Source: SKPT01 sp040905445
Lineage (GTDB): Bacteria; Planctomycetota; Phycisphaerae; Phycisphaerales; Phycisphaeraceae
DNA: 39,840 nt
Assembly (NCBI GenBank): GCA_040905445.1
Contig: JBBDRN010000017.1
Location: forward strand, 1-39,840
Reading direction: 5' to 3'
Shown piece by piece: positions 18,683 to 26,938 of this stretch (positions within the stretch are counted from its first letter, which is position 1; each line of letters starts with the position of its first letter). The notes below the pieces were generated by a model. The model was not told where the DNA came from. It made no database searches and saw only the letters and a program-made list of their open reading frames with translations. A program made the position numbers and the translations under genes.

Positions 18683-21283
18683 ATGCCCCCCCGCATGACA
18701 CGCTTGAGCACGCAAGAGCAAGAGCTGCAACAGCCCGCGCGCATGACGGTCGGGGGCTGCTGCACCCTGCCCGCCGAGCCGCCGCCCGGCGTGGCCCAGG
18801 GCGACCTTGCCTGTCTCGACCTGCCGCTGACGCTCCCGCGCGACGAGGCCCCCCGCCGGGACCACCTCACGCGCCTGCGCCGCGGCCTGGCGGAGCATCG
18901 CGGCGTGCGCCACGTCCAGCTTTGCGCGCCGTCCCCCGCGCCGGCGCCCACGACGACACCGACCATCAACATCAACGGCCGGCCCACCGCCTCGGCACGC
19001 CCCGCGCCGGCATGCCCGCGCGGCGTGGCCTGCCCGATCGTGCGCGTCCACTACGACCGCCGCGCCATGCGGCCGGCCGAGCTATGGCGCCGCCTGGATC
19101 GCCTGGCGATCCACGGCTCGCCGGTCGTCCCGCTCGCCGCACGCCTCCCGGTGACCGGCCTGGACGAGCCCGACCCGCGCGCCGCGGCACAGGCGGCGCT
19201 GGACCGTCTGCCGGGCGTCGTCGCGCAGGTGACGCCGGAGGGGCGTCACATCGACATCGAGCACGACCCGTCGCGCACGCCGCTGTCGCGCATCGTCCGG
19301 GACCTCGAGCGCGTCGGCGCCGACCTGGCCGTCGCCAGTCCTCCTGTCCGCACCGGCTGGCGATGGGCCGGGGCCGCGGTGAAGCTCGCCGTCGAGTACC
19401 CACAGCTAGGCACGGCCGTCGTGGGCGGGCTGCTGCTGGCGGTGGGCGCGGCCGTTTACCTGGCCGACGGACCCACGCCGCTTCGCCTGACGCTGCTCGC
19501 GGCGGCGTACGGGCTCTGCGGCTGGGCGATCGCGTGGGAGACGGTCCAGACGCTGCTGCAGCGCAAGCTCGACATCGACCTGCTCATGTTCGCCGCCGCG
19601 GTCGGCGCGGCGATCCTGGGCCACTTCGAGGAAGGCGCCCTGCTGCTGCTGCTGTTTTCCCTGGGTGAATCGGGCGAGCAGCTCGCGGTCGGCCGGGCGC
19701 GACGGGCGATCCACGCGCTGTCGCGCATTGCGCCGCGCACCGCGACGCGCATCGAGGCTGACGCGGAGCGCACCGTGCCGGTCGAGGAGCTGAGCGTCGG
19801 CGACCGCGTGCGCGTGGCGGCGGACGAGCAGATCCCCGCGGACGGCGAGGTGGTCGAGGGCGAGTCGGCGGTGGACCAGTCGGCGATCACGGGCGAGTCC
19901 GTGCCGGTGGACAAGGCCGAGGCCGACGCCGTCTTCGCCGGGACGATGAACGGGCCGGGGTCGCTGATCATCGCGGTGACGCGGCGCGCCGAGGACAACA
20001 CGCTGTCCAAGGTGATCCGGATGGTCGAGCAGGCCCAGGCGGCGCGCTCGCCGACGCAGCAGTTGACGGAGCGTTTCACGCGGTGGTACGTGCCGGTGGT
20101 GCTGGCGACGACGCTGGTGCTGATGGTGGCCCCGCCGCTGGTGGGCATCGCGCCGCGCCGCACGCCCGAGGAGCTGTGGGGCGGGTGGTTCTACCAGGCG
20201 CTGGCGTTTCTCACGGCCGCGTCGCCCTGCGCGCTGGCGATCGGCACGCCCGCGGCGATCCTGACCGCCATCGGCCGGGCGGCGCGCATCGGCGTGCTCG
20301 TCAAGGGCGGCGTGCACATCGAGAACCTCGGGCAGGTGCGCGCGGTGGCGTTCGACAAGACGGGCACGATCACGCGCGGCCGGCCGCGCGTCACCGAGCT
20401 GACCAGCCTCGACGCCAGCCTCAGCGGCGAGGACCTGCTGCGCCTGGCGGCGAGCGTGGAGCGCGGCAGCGGGCACCCGCTGGCCCGCGCGGTCGTCGAG
20501 GAGGCGACCCGCCGGGCGCTGACGCTCGATGACGCCGACGAGACCGAGCGCCACGCGGGGCTCGGCATCACCGGCCGCGTCGGCGGGCGGGCGGTGACCG
20601 TCGGCTCGACGCGCATGATGAGCCCGCTGATCGACGACGCCGCGGCAAAGCACATCGAGACCATGCGCGCCGCGGGCCACACCGTCCTCTGCGTCGCCGT
20701 GGACGACGCGCTGGTGGGGCTGATCGGCGTCGCGGACGAGCTGCGCCCCACCGCCGCCGCGACGATGCAGCAGCTCAAGGCCCTGGGCATCACGCGCACG
20801 GTGATGCTCACGGGCGACCACCCCGCCGCCGCGGACGCGATCGCGCGGCAGGTGGGCATCACCGATGTCCACGCCGAGCTGATGCCCGACCAGAAGCTCG
20901 AGCGCATCCGCGAGCTCGACACCCTGCCCGGCGGGGTCGTCATGGTCGGCGATGGGGTCAACGACGCGCCCGCCCTCGCTGCGGCGCGCGTCGGCGTCGC
21001 GATCGGCGGGGCGGGCTCGGGCGGCAGCGACGTGGCGCTCGAGACCGCCGACATTGCCCTCATGGCCGACGACCTCGCCAAGCTGCCACAGGCGATCGCG
21101 CTGGCCCGCGCGGCGCGGCGGATCATCCGCCAGAACCTCGTCATCGCCCTGGGCGTCATCATGCTGCTCGCCCCCGCGGGGGCGCTGGGCTTCGCGCCCA
21201 TCTCCGTGGCCGTGCTCTTTCACGAAGGCTCGACAATCGTCGTAATCCTCAACGGCTTGCGCCTGCTTCGCACGCGCGTGTGA
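18683..21283 (+). CDS. P1B-4-type heavy-metal-transporting P-type ATPase
   Basis: Metal-exporting ATPase of the inner membrane. The phosphorylation motif is DKTGT (D558), the actuator motif is TGES, the nucleotide motif is GSGHPLA, and the hinge is VGDGVNDAPAL. The metal-binding helix carries SPC (514-516) instead of CPC, and the last helix carries HEGST (847-851); together these mark the P1B-4 group (CoaT, CtpD, PfeT), associated with Co2+, Fe2+ or Zn2+. Unusually for this group there is an N-terminal extension of about 215 residues with two HMA-like segments lacking CxxC, and Cys at 26, 27, 44, 81, 111 and 117. Length 866 aa. ATG 18683 and 18695 are both possible starts. A Fur-like operator upstream argues for iron-linked control. 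Confidence 0.93.
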   Translation: MPPRMTRLSTQEQELQQPARMTVGGCCTLPAEPPPGVAQGDLACLDLPLTLPRDEAPRRDHLTRLRRGLAEHRGVRHVQLCAPSPAPAPTTTPTININGRPTASARPAPACPRGVACPIVRVHYDRRAMRPAELWRRLDRLAIHGSPVVPLAARLPVTGLDEPDPRAAAQAALDRLPGVVAQVTPEGRHIDIEHDPSRTPLSRIVRDLERVGADLAVASPPVRTGWRWAGAAVKLAVEYPQLGTAVVGGLLLAVGAAVYLADGPTPLRLTLLAAAYGLCGWAIAWETVQTLLQRKLDIDLLMFAAAVGAAILGHFEEGALLLLLFSLGESGEQLAVGRARRAIHALSRIAPRTATRIEADAERTVPVEELSVGDRVRVAADEQIPADGEVVEGESAVDQSAITGESVPVDKAEADAVFAGTMNGPGSLIIAVTRRAEDNTLSKVIRMVEQAQAARSPTQQLTERFTRWYVPVVLATTLVLMVAPPLVGIAPRRTPEELWGGWFYQALAFLTAASPCALAIGTPAAILTAIGRAARIGVLVKGGVHIENLGQVRAVAFDKTGTITRGRPRVTELTSLDASLSGEDLLRLAASVERGSGHPLARAVVEEATRRALTLDDADETERHAGLGITGRVGGRAVTVGSTRMMSPLIDDAAAKHIETMRAAGHTVLCVAVDDALVGLIGVADELRPTAAATMQQLKALGITRTVMLTGDHPAAADAIARQVGITDVHAELMPDQKLERIRELDTLPGGVVMVGDGVNDAPALAAARVGVAIGGAGSGGSDVALETADIALMADDLAKLPQAIALARAARRIIRQNLVIALGVIMLLAPAGALGFAPISVAVLFHEGSTIVVILNGLRLLRTRV

Positions 21284-21297
21284 AGGTCGCTCCGGTC

Positions 21298-21321
21298 CCC
21301 CTGCCTTGCTTGAGGCAGGGG
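21298..21321. terminator. Hairpin after the metal ATPase gene
   Basis: Perfect 9-bp arms CCCCTGCCT and AGGCAGGGG with a 6-nt loop, 14 nt after the stop. It lacks a T-run, so it may be a weak terminator or a small dispersed palindrome. Confidence 0.4.
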
Positions 21322-21397
21322 CCAGGGGAGGTGGTCGGCGCAGAGGCGGTGTGCGAGTCCGCATGGCGCGTCGGCGCCGGCGGGCGACCGATCGCGG

Positions 21398-21403
21398 TAT
21401 GAT
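21398..21403 (+). promoter_or_regulatory. -10 hexamer directly before coaB, predicted leaderless start
   Basis: TATGAT preceded by GCGG, with exactly 8 nt before the ATG at 21412. Same arrangement as shc. No -35 seen. Confidence 0.5.
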
Positions 21404-21411
21404 CCGGTGCC

Positions 21412-22050
21412 ATGCGCCTGCTCATCACTGCCGGCCCAACGCGCGAGCCGATCGACGCCGTGCGGTTCATCAGCAACCGTTCGAGCGGGCGGATGGGCAT
21501 CGCCCTCGCTGGCGCCGGCGTCGAGGCGGGCCACACGGTGACCCTGCTGCTCGGCCCGGTCGAGCATGTGCCTTCACTCGACCCGCGCATCGACGTGCAC
21601 CGCTTCGAGTCGTCCGATGACCTCGGGCGGCTGCTCGACGCGCAGCTCGTGGCGTGTGACGCGCTGGTCATGGCGGCCGCCGTCGCGGACTACCGCCCCG
21701 CCGAGGCGACGGCGGGGAAGCTGCCGCGGGGCGCTGGCCACACGTTGCGTCTCGAAGCCACGCCCGACCTCGTCGCCCGCGCCGCGTCGCGCAAGCGTGC
21801 GGACCAGGTGGTGATCGCCTTCGCGCTCGAGGCCGCGGCCGACCTTGAACGCCGCGCGATGGAGAAGATGGCGCGCAAGTGTGTCGACGCCATCGTCGCC
21901 AACCCGCTCGACACGATGGACGCGCCGGGCATCAACGGCGTGTGGCTGACCGCGGTCGGCGAGCGCGCCGCGCCGGGGCCGCTGTCCAAGCCGCAGTTCG
22001 CAGCCTGGCTCATCGAGCAGGTCGGCCGGTTGCACGCTGCGGCGAGCTAG
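21412..22050 (+). CDS. coaB: Phosphopantothenate-cysteine ligase (stand-alone CoaB)
   Basis: Joins cysteine to 4'-phosphopantothenate in coenzyme A synthesis. The start MRLLITAGPTREPIDAVRF and the following ISNRSSGRMG are the nucleotide/substrate-binding signature of the CoaB half of Dfp; AAAVADYRP and KPQ-containing C-terminal segments also fit. In most bacteria CoaB is fused behind the flavoprotein CoaC; here there is only the CoaB part (212 aa), starting exactly at the domain boundary, so it is a natural stand-alone version and not a truncation. coaC must be elsewhere. There is no Shine-Dalgarno; TATGAT lies 8 nt before the ATG, suggesting a leaderless mRNA. Confidence 0.93.
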   Translation: MRLLITAGPTREPIDAVRFISNRSSGRMGIALAGAGVEAGHTVTLLLGPVEHVPSLDPRIDVHRFESSDDLGRLLDAQLVACDALVMAAAVADYRPAEATAGKLPRGAGHTLRLEATPDLVARAASRKRADQVVIAFALEAAADLERRAMEKMARKCVDAIVANPLDTMDAPGINGVWLTAVGERAAPGPLSKPQFAAWLIEQVGRLHAAAS

Positions 22051-22083
22051 CGCGTGTCTCGCCGCTTCGTAGCAGGCTGGGTG

Positions 22084-22119
22084 GCACTGACAAGCGGAAT
22101 CTTCGGAGCTTGTCAGTGC
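22084..22119. repeat. Perfect 12-bp inverted repeat (REP-like palindrome)
   Basis: Arms GCACTGACAAGC (22084-22095) and GCTTGTCAGTGC (22108-22119), perfectly complementary, with a 12-nt loop. It follows the coaB stop by 33 nt. No T-run follows, so it is more like a dispersed palindrome than an intrinsic terminator, although it could end the coaB transcript. Confidence 0.75.
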
Positions 22120-22297
22120 TGGTCGCGCCGAACACCGGCCGTACGACGTTTTCGGCCAGGGCCCAAGGCTTGTCCGCACACCGCCGAGGCTTTGCAGGCC
22201 GAGGCGCCGTCGACGCCTTGCGCCGCAACGGGTAACATTCAACCTGCCTGAGGCGGTGTCTGACGGCACGGCCGCGAGTCCTCGATCGGAGCGGGCG

Positions 22298-22903
22298 ATG
22301 AGCAGCGACATGACCTGGTCCTGGATGCCGATCCTCTATAACGCCGACGCGCCGGCTGATCGTGGTGGCGGGAACCGTGCCAGTGGTGGGGGTGGCGGGG
22401 ATGGTGGGGTTGGCGGGGGCCCGACGGGCGCCGCCGCGCCGGACGAGTTCGACCTCAGCGAGTCGGTCGTCCTCATCGTCGACGACAACCAGCAGAACCT
22501 CGAGCTGCTGCAGGCCTACCTCGAAGCCTTGCCTTGCCGGCTCTTCACGGCTCTCGACGGGCTGGAGGCGATCGCGTTCATCGAGGATCCCGCCCAGCCG
22601 GCGCCCGACCTCATCCTCCTGGACGTCATGATGCCACGCATGTCCGGCTTCGAGGTGTGCCAGAAGCTCAAGACCGACCCGGCGACGCGCAGCATCCCGA
22701 TCATGATGGTCACCGCGCTCAACGAGCTGGGCGACATCGAGCGCGGCGTCGAGGCCGGCACCGACGACTTCGTCTCGAAGCCGGTCAACAAGCTTGAGCT
22801 GCTGACACGCGTCAAGTCGCTGCTGCGCGTGCGGCACCTGAAGCGCGAGCTCGACCGCACCGAGGCTTACCTTCGGCGCATCGAGCAGCGCGACGAGGGT
22901 TGA
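22298..22903 (+). CDS. CheY-like response regulator with Gly-rich N-terminal leader
   Basis: Single receiver domain. Acidic pair in LIVDDNQQN, phosphoacceptor D109 in LILLDVMMPRMSGF, Thr in MMVTALN, and Lys in FVSKPVNK are all present, so phosphorylation should be possible. About 65 residues precede the domain, including a Gly-rich linker, and a helical tail of about 40 residues (KRELDRTEAYLRRIEQ) follows; no DNA-binding or GGDEF output domain is present. The ATG at 22298 has GGAG 7 nt upstream; a GTG at 22256 is less likely. TAACAT at 22233-22238 is a possible -10. It lies 315 nt upstream of the flagellin genes on the same strand, so a role in motility or surface behaviour is possible, but no partner kinase is in the window. 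Confidence 0.88.
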   Translation: MSSDMTWSWMPILYNADAPADRGGGNRASGGGGGDGGVGGGPTGAAAPDEFDLSESVVLIVDDNQQNLELLQAYLEALPCRLFTALDGLEAIAFIEDPAQPAPDLILLDVMMPRMSGFEVCQKLKTDPATRSIPIMMVTALNELGDIERGVEAGTDDFVSKPVNKLELLTRVKSLLRVRHLKRELDRTEAYLRRIEQRDEG

Positions 22904-23218
22904 GGCGCCGGCGCCCCCCCCCGCCGCATTTCAGCGTCCGTCGACAGGTCGGCTCGCACGTTCCCGCAGCCGCAAGCAGCAGGCGGTTTATCCCATCATC
23001 ATGTGTATCGAACCGGCGTGAGGGCCCGACAGCGGGCGTTCCACGTCGGATCGTGCGGGCTGTAGCGGCTGCACGGAGCGTCCGGCCTGGAAAGTGGGTC
23101 TGGGGCGTGACGTCCGATGATGTCGCTTGTGCGCCCGTCCGATCACAACCACCAACGAACGGGCCGCGCCGCGGCTTGACACGCACAACATCGTTCCCTG
23201 ATGGGGAGGGCGTCCAGC
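22904..23218. other. Region between response regulator and first flagellin (315 nt)
   Basis: No gene seen. It holds the 5' region of the first flagellin. TTGACA occurs at 23176-23181 but nothing like a -10 lies 17 nt downstream; TCCGAT occurs twice (23113-23118 and 23138-23143), a fragment of the sigma28 -10, without a matching -35. A run of 10 C lies near the left end. GGGAGG precedes the flagellin ATG. Confidence 0.5.
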
Positions 23219-24724
23219 ATGAGCCAGATCAACACCAACGTCAACGCCATGATCGCCCAGCGCGTGCTGGGCCAGCAGAACCAGGCCTTGAACCGGTCGC
23301 TCGAGCGGCTGAGCACGGGCCTGCGGATCAACCGGGGCTCGGACGACCCGGCGGGTCTGATCGCCAGCGAGAACCTCCGCTCCGAGAAGGTCAGCCTCGG
23401 CGCCGCCATCGGCAACGCCGAGCGCGCCGACCAGGTCGTCAACGTCGCCGAGGGCGCGCTCCAGGAAGTCAACTCCCTGCTGCTCGAAGCCCAGTCGCTG
23501 GTTCACCAGAGCGCCAACGACGCCGGCCTCTCCAACGAGGAGAAGGAGGCCAACCAGGAGCAGCTCGACTCCATCCTTCAGACGATCGACCGCATCTCCG
23601 CGTCCACCAGCTTCCAGGGCACGCAGCTTCTCAACGGCACGATGGACTTCACCGTCTCGGCGCAGCACGGCGACGTTGAGGCGATGGACGTCTTCGCCGC
23701 CACGCTCGGCAACAGCAACCTCGACGTCAACGTCATGATCACGCAGTCGGCGCAGTACGGCGCGGTGTTCATGGACACCAGCGGCGCGCTGTCGCTCTCC
23801 GCCACGGCCGAAGACCCCAACCCGCGCTTCTCGTTCGAGCTCCAGGGCGCCGGCGGCGCGCGGCTGTTCGAGTTCGCGGACGGCATCAGCCTCGACGACA
23901 TGCGCGACCAGATCAACAACTTCACCGACGTCACCGGCGTGTCGGCGACCGTCAGCGGCGGCGGGCTGGACCTCCGGTCCACCAGCTACGGCTCGGACCA
24001 GTTCGTCTCGGTCAACATGATCAGCCATGCCGGGCAGGCCGGCGGCATCTCGTTCATGGAGGACACGGACAACAACGCCGTCGACGCCGCCACCGAAACC
24101 ACCTTCGCCGACATCACCAACGCCATCCGCGACACGGGCCAGGACGTCGGCGCGACGATCAACGGCTCGACGGCCCGCGGCCAGGGCCAGGAGCTGCGCG
24201 TCAACTCCGACGTGCTCAGCCTCAACCTGCGTGTCGACGATGAGGCCGCCCAGACCCTAAGCACCTTCACCGCCGCGACCATCACCGGCGGCGGCGCGCG
24301 GTTCAACATCGGGGGCACCGTCGATCACACCAGCGAGGTCCGCCTCGGGCTCGGAAGCATTGCCGCACGCAACCTCGGCTCCGCCGCGACCGGGTTCCTC
24401 AACGCCCTCGGCTCAGGCAACACCGCGAATCTCGTCGACGGCGATCTCGGTCAGGCGCAGTCCATCCTGGACTCCGCCATCCGCGAGGTCAGCCAGACGC
24501 GAGGCCGGCTTGGGTCGTTCCAGCAGAACACGGTTCGCTCGACGATCAACTCGCTGGGCATCGCCCTGGAGAACGTCAGTGCCGCCGAGAGCGCCATCCG
24601 CGACGCCGACTTCGCCGAGGAGACGGCCAACATGACCCGGTCGCAGATTCTTTCGACCGCGGCCATGAACTCGCTGGTGCTCGCCAACCGCCAGCCCCAG
24701 GAACTGCTCTCGCTGCTCGGCTGA
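23219..24724 (+). CDS. fliC: Flagellin (copy 1)
   Basis: Filament protein exported through the flagellar type III system. The conserved N-terminal D0/D1 region begins MSQINTNVNAMIAQRVL and runs to about residue 140; the C-terminal D1/D0 region starts near 410 and includes NSLGIALENVSAAESAIRDA and ends NRQPQELLSLLG. The central variable region holds a flagellin IN-type motif (TDVTGVSATVSGGGLDL). Length is 501 aa, exactly that of copy 2. The start at 23219 is chosen over an ATG 18 nt upstream because the family begins with Gln-Ile-Asn-Thr-Asn and GGGAGG is well placed. A 269-bp stretch (23401-23669) is identical to copy 2. A strong terminator follows. Confidence 0.97.
   Translation: MSQINTNVNAMIAQRVLGQQNQALNRSLERLSTGLRINRGSDDPAGLIASENLRSEKVSLGAAIGNAERADQVVNVAEGALQEVNSLLLEAQSLVHQSANDAGLSNEEKEANQEQLDSILQTIDRISASTSFQGTQLLNGTMDFTVSAQHGDVEAMDVFAATLGNSNLDVNVMITQSAQYGAVFMDTSGALSLSATAEDPNPRFSFELQGAGGARLFEFADGISLDDMRDQINNFTDVTGVSATVSGGGLDLRSTSYGSDQFVSVNMISHAGQAGGISFMEDTDNNAVDAATETTFADITNAIRDTGQDVGATINGSTARGQGQELRVNSDVLSLNLRVDDEAAQTLSTFTAATITGGGARFNIGGTVDHTSEVRLGLGSIAARNLGSAATGFLNALGSGNTANLVDGDLGQAQSILDSAIREVSQTRGRLGSFQQNTVRSTINSLGIALENVSAAESAIRDADFAEETANMTRSQILSTAAMNSLVLANRQPQELLSLLG
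23401..23669 (+). repeat. 269-bp tract identical to 25335-25603
   Basis: Base-for-base identical to the second flagellin over codons about 61-150, including third positions, while flanking codons differ silently and in sequence (ctcgg versus atcga at the left edge, ggc versus cgg at the right). Confidence 0.85.
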
Positions 24725-24780
24725 CGCGGATCCCGAACCGGCGCGTCACCGAGGCGCGCAACGACATCAAACGCCCGATG

Positions 24781-24814
24781 AGCGCGGCGGCCAATACGGC
24801 TGCCGCGCTTTTTT
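24781..24814 (+). terminator. Intrinsic terminator of flagellin copy 1
   Basis: A 12-bp stem (left arm 24781-24792, right arm 24798-24809, one G-T pair), loop AATAC and a run of six T (24809-24814), 56 nt after the stop codon. Confidence 0.92.
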
Positions 24815-24856
24815 GCGCGCCCATCGCGCACCATCGCGCCCACCGGCGGCGCTGGT

Positions 24857-24864
24857 TCCGATAA
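24857..24864 (+). promoter_or_regulatory. Sigma28-like -10 element before flagellin copy 2
   Basis: TCCGATAA differs from the sigma28 (FliA) -10 consensus GCCGATAA at one position. No TAAA -35 lies 15 nt upstream, so the assignment is weak. It would give a leader of nearly 290 nt. Confidence 0.3.
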
Positions 24865-25152
24865 ATCGCGGTGCTTTGGCGACTCATCGCGGCGAGCGCG
24901 TCCGGTCGAATCAAGGGGGGCCGGCCACGCCGGTTGTAACGATCCGGAAAGGAGTCCCGTCATGTTCACCTAGCCATTCGCCTCGTTCAGGCGGTGCCCC
25001 CCCCGGGGCCGCGAAGCGACCACCCGACATCACACCCACCGTACAGCATCAGCCAGGATCGGATCGGAGATCTGCGATCGAACTCGGGGCAGGAGGCCCC
25101 AGCCCGATTATCGGGCCCATCATGACCCCCTGCACTCACGGAGGAATCGATT

Positions 25153-26658
25153 ATGACTCAGATCAACACCAACGTCAGCTCCATGATCGCCCAGCGCGTC
25201 CTCGGCCAGCAGAACCAGGCCCTGAACCAGTCGCTCGAGCGACTCAGTACGGGCCTGCGGATCAACCGCGGTGCCGATGACCCGGCGGGCCTGATCGCCA
25301 GCGAGAACCTCCGCTCCGAGAAGGTCAGCATCGACGCCGCCATCGGCAACGCCGAGCGCGCCGACCAGGTCGTCAACGTCGCCGAGGGCGCGCTCCAGGA
25401 AGTCAACTCCCTGCTGCTCGAAGCCCAGTCGCTGGTTCACCAGAGCGCCAACGACGCCGGCCTCTCCAACGAGGAGAAGGAGGCCAACCAGGAGCAGCTC
25501 GACTCCATCCTTCAGACGATCGACCGCATCTCCGCGTCCACCAGCTTCCAGGGCACGCAGCTTCTCAACGGCACGATGGACTTCACCGTCTCGGCGCAGC
25601 ACGCGGACGTCGAGGCGATGGACGTCTTCGCCGCCACGCTCGGCAACAGCAACCTCGACGTCAATGTCATGATCACGCAGTCGGCCCACCACGGCGCGGT
25701 GTTCATGGACACCAGCGGCACACTGGCGCTGTCCGGCACCGCCGACAACCCGGATCCCAAGTTCTCGTTCGAGCTCAAGGGCGCGGAAGGCGCCCGGCTC
25801 TTCGAGTTCGCCGACGGCACCTCGCTCAACGAGATGCGCGACCAGATCAACAACTTCACCGACGTCACCGGCGTGTCGGCGACCGTCAGCGGCGGCGGGC
25901 TGGACCTGCGGTCCACGGCGTACGGCTCGAACCAGTTTGTCTCGGTCGAGATCATGAACGACGCCGGGCAGGCCGGCGGCATCTCCCTCATGGACGCCGA
26001 CGACAACGCCGCCGCCGACGCCGCCACCGAGATCGCCTTCGCCGACACCACCAACCCGATCCGCGGCATTGGCCAGGACATCGGGGCGACCATCAACGGC
26101 GCCACCGCACGGGGCCAGGGCCAGGAGCTGCGTGTCAACTCCGACGTGCTGAGTCTCAACCTCCGCGTTGACGATACGACGGCCCAGACGTTGAGCACCT
26201 TCGTGGCCGGCACCATCACCGGCGGCGGGGCGCGGTTCAACATCGGCAACACGATCGACCACAACAGCGAGGTCCGTCTCGGCATGGGCAGCATCGCCGC
26301 ACGCCACCTCGGGTCGACGGCCGAAGGCTTCCTCAACGCCCTCGGCTCGGGCAGCTCCGCGAACCTGGTCGACGGCGATCTCGGGCAGGCGTCCAAGATT
26401 CTCGACTCGGCCATCCGCGAGGTCAGCCAGATGCGAGGCCGCCTCGGCGCGTTCCAGCAGAACATCGTCCGCTCGACGATCAACTCGCTGGGCATCGCCA
26501 TGGAGAACGTCAGCGCCGCCGAGAGCGCCATCCGCGACGCCGACTTCGCCGAGGAGACGGCCAACATGACCCGGGCCCAGATCCTCGCCAACGCGACCAT
26601 GGCGACGCTGGGCGTGGCGAACGCCCGGCCCGAGCAGGTGCTCCAGCTCCTCGGCTAA
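25153..26658 (+). CDS. fliC: Flagellin (copy 2)
   Basis: Paralogue of the preceding flagellin with the same length, 501 aa, and apparently ungapped against it. N-terminus MTQINTNVSSMIAQRVL, C-terminus ARPEQVLQLLG. The variable centre differs at scattered positions (for example ADNPDPKFSFELKG), while residues about 61-150 are encoded by DNA identical to copy 1. The GGAGGA ribosome-binding site lies 8 nt before ATG. Two flagellins usually mean a composite filament or stage-specific expression; which applies is not visible. It has its own terminator, so the copies are likely separate transcription units. Confidence 0.97.
   Translation: MTQINTNVSSMIAQRVLGQQNQALNQSLERLSTGLRINRGADDPAGLIASENLRSEKVSIDAAIGNAERADQVVNVAEGALQEVNSLLLEAQSLVHQSANDAGLSNEEKEANQEQLDSILQTIDRISASTSFQGTQLLNGTMDFTVSAQHADVEAMDVFAATLGNSNLDVNVMITQSAHHGAVFMDTSGTLALSGTADNPDPKFSFELKGAEGARLFEFADGTSLNEMRDQINNFTDVTGVSATVSGGGLDLRSTAYGSNQFVSVEIMNDAGQAGGISLMDADDNAAADAATEIAFADTTNPIRGIGQDIGATINGATARGQGQELRVNSDVLSLNLRVDDTTAQTLSTFVAGTITGGGARFNIGNTIDHNSEVRLGMGSIAARHLGSTAEGFLNALGSGSSANLVDGDLGQASKILDSAIREVSQMRGRLGAFQQNIVRSTINSLGIAMENVSAAESAIRDADFAEETANMTRAQILANATMATLGVANARPEQVLQLLG
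25335..25603 (+). repeat. 269-bp tract identical to 23401-23669
   Basis: Second copy of the perfectly identical tract within the tandem flagellins; see the entry at 23401. Confidence 0.85.
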
Positions 26659-26714
26659 TTTCAGGATGCAGGGAGGCGCTTCGCACCGCGCGGGCGTTCC
26701 CGATCACTGATGCG

Positions 26715-26745
26715 GGCGGCGGTCCCCCAGGGCCGCCGCCTTTTT
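26715..26745 (+). terminator. Intrinsic terminator of flagellin copy 2
   Basis: An 11-bp GC-rich stem (26715-26725 and 26730-26740, one G-T pair), 4-nt loop and five T, 57 nt after the stop. Distance and design are close to the terminator of copy 1. Confidence 0.92.
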
Positions 26746-26938
26746 CATGCGCCGGTCCGGCTGGGGCCTTGCCCACCTTGCCCAGGGCGGCGTGGCGGAC
26801 CGGTAGGGTTTATCCTTGATCGCCATCGTTAAGCCCGCCTGCCAGCTTGGTCGATTTCTATTCATGGACCGTGGTGTTCCGTTTTCGTTCACCCCGCGGG
26901 CTCCTTTCCCCTGTTCCATGATCCTGAAGGGTCCAGCC

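Larger units (their letters stand above)
24725..25152. other. Inter-flagellin region (428 nt)
   Basis: Contains the terminator of copy 1 (24781-24814), a sigma28-like -10 (TCCGATAA, 24857-24864), an SD-preceded three-codon frame (24948-24973), an 8-C run near 24997, and GGAGG before copy 2. No other gene is seen. Confidence 0.55.

Noticed and set aside
23176..23204. TTGACA upstream of flagellin copy 1 as a sigma70 promoter
   Set aside because: The hexamer 17 nt downstream is TGATGG, which is not a -10, and flagellins normally use another sigma factor.
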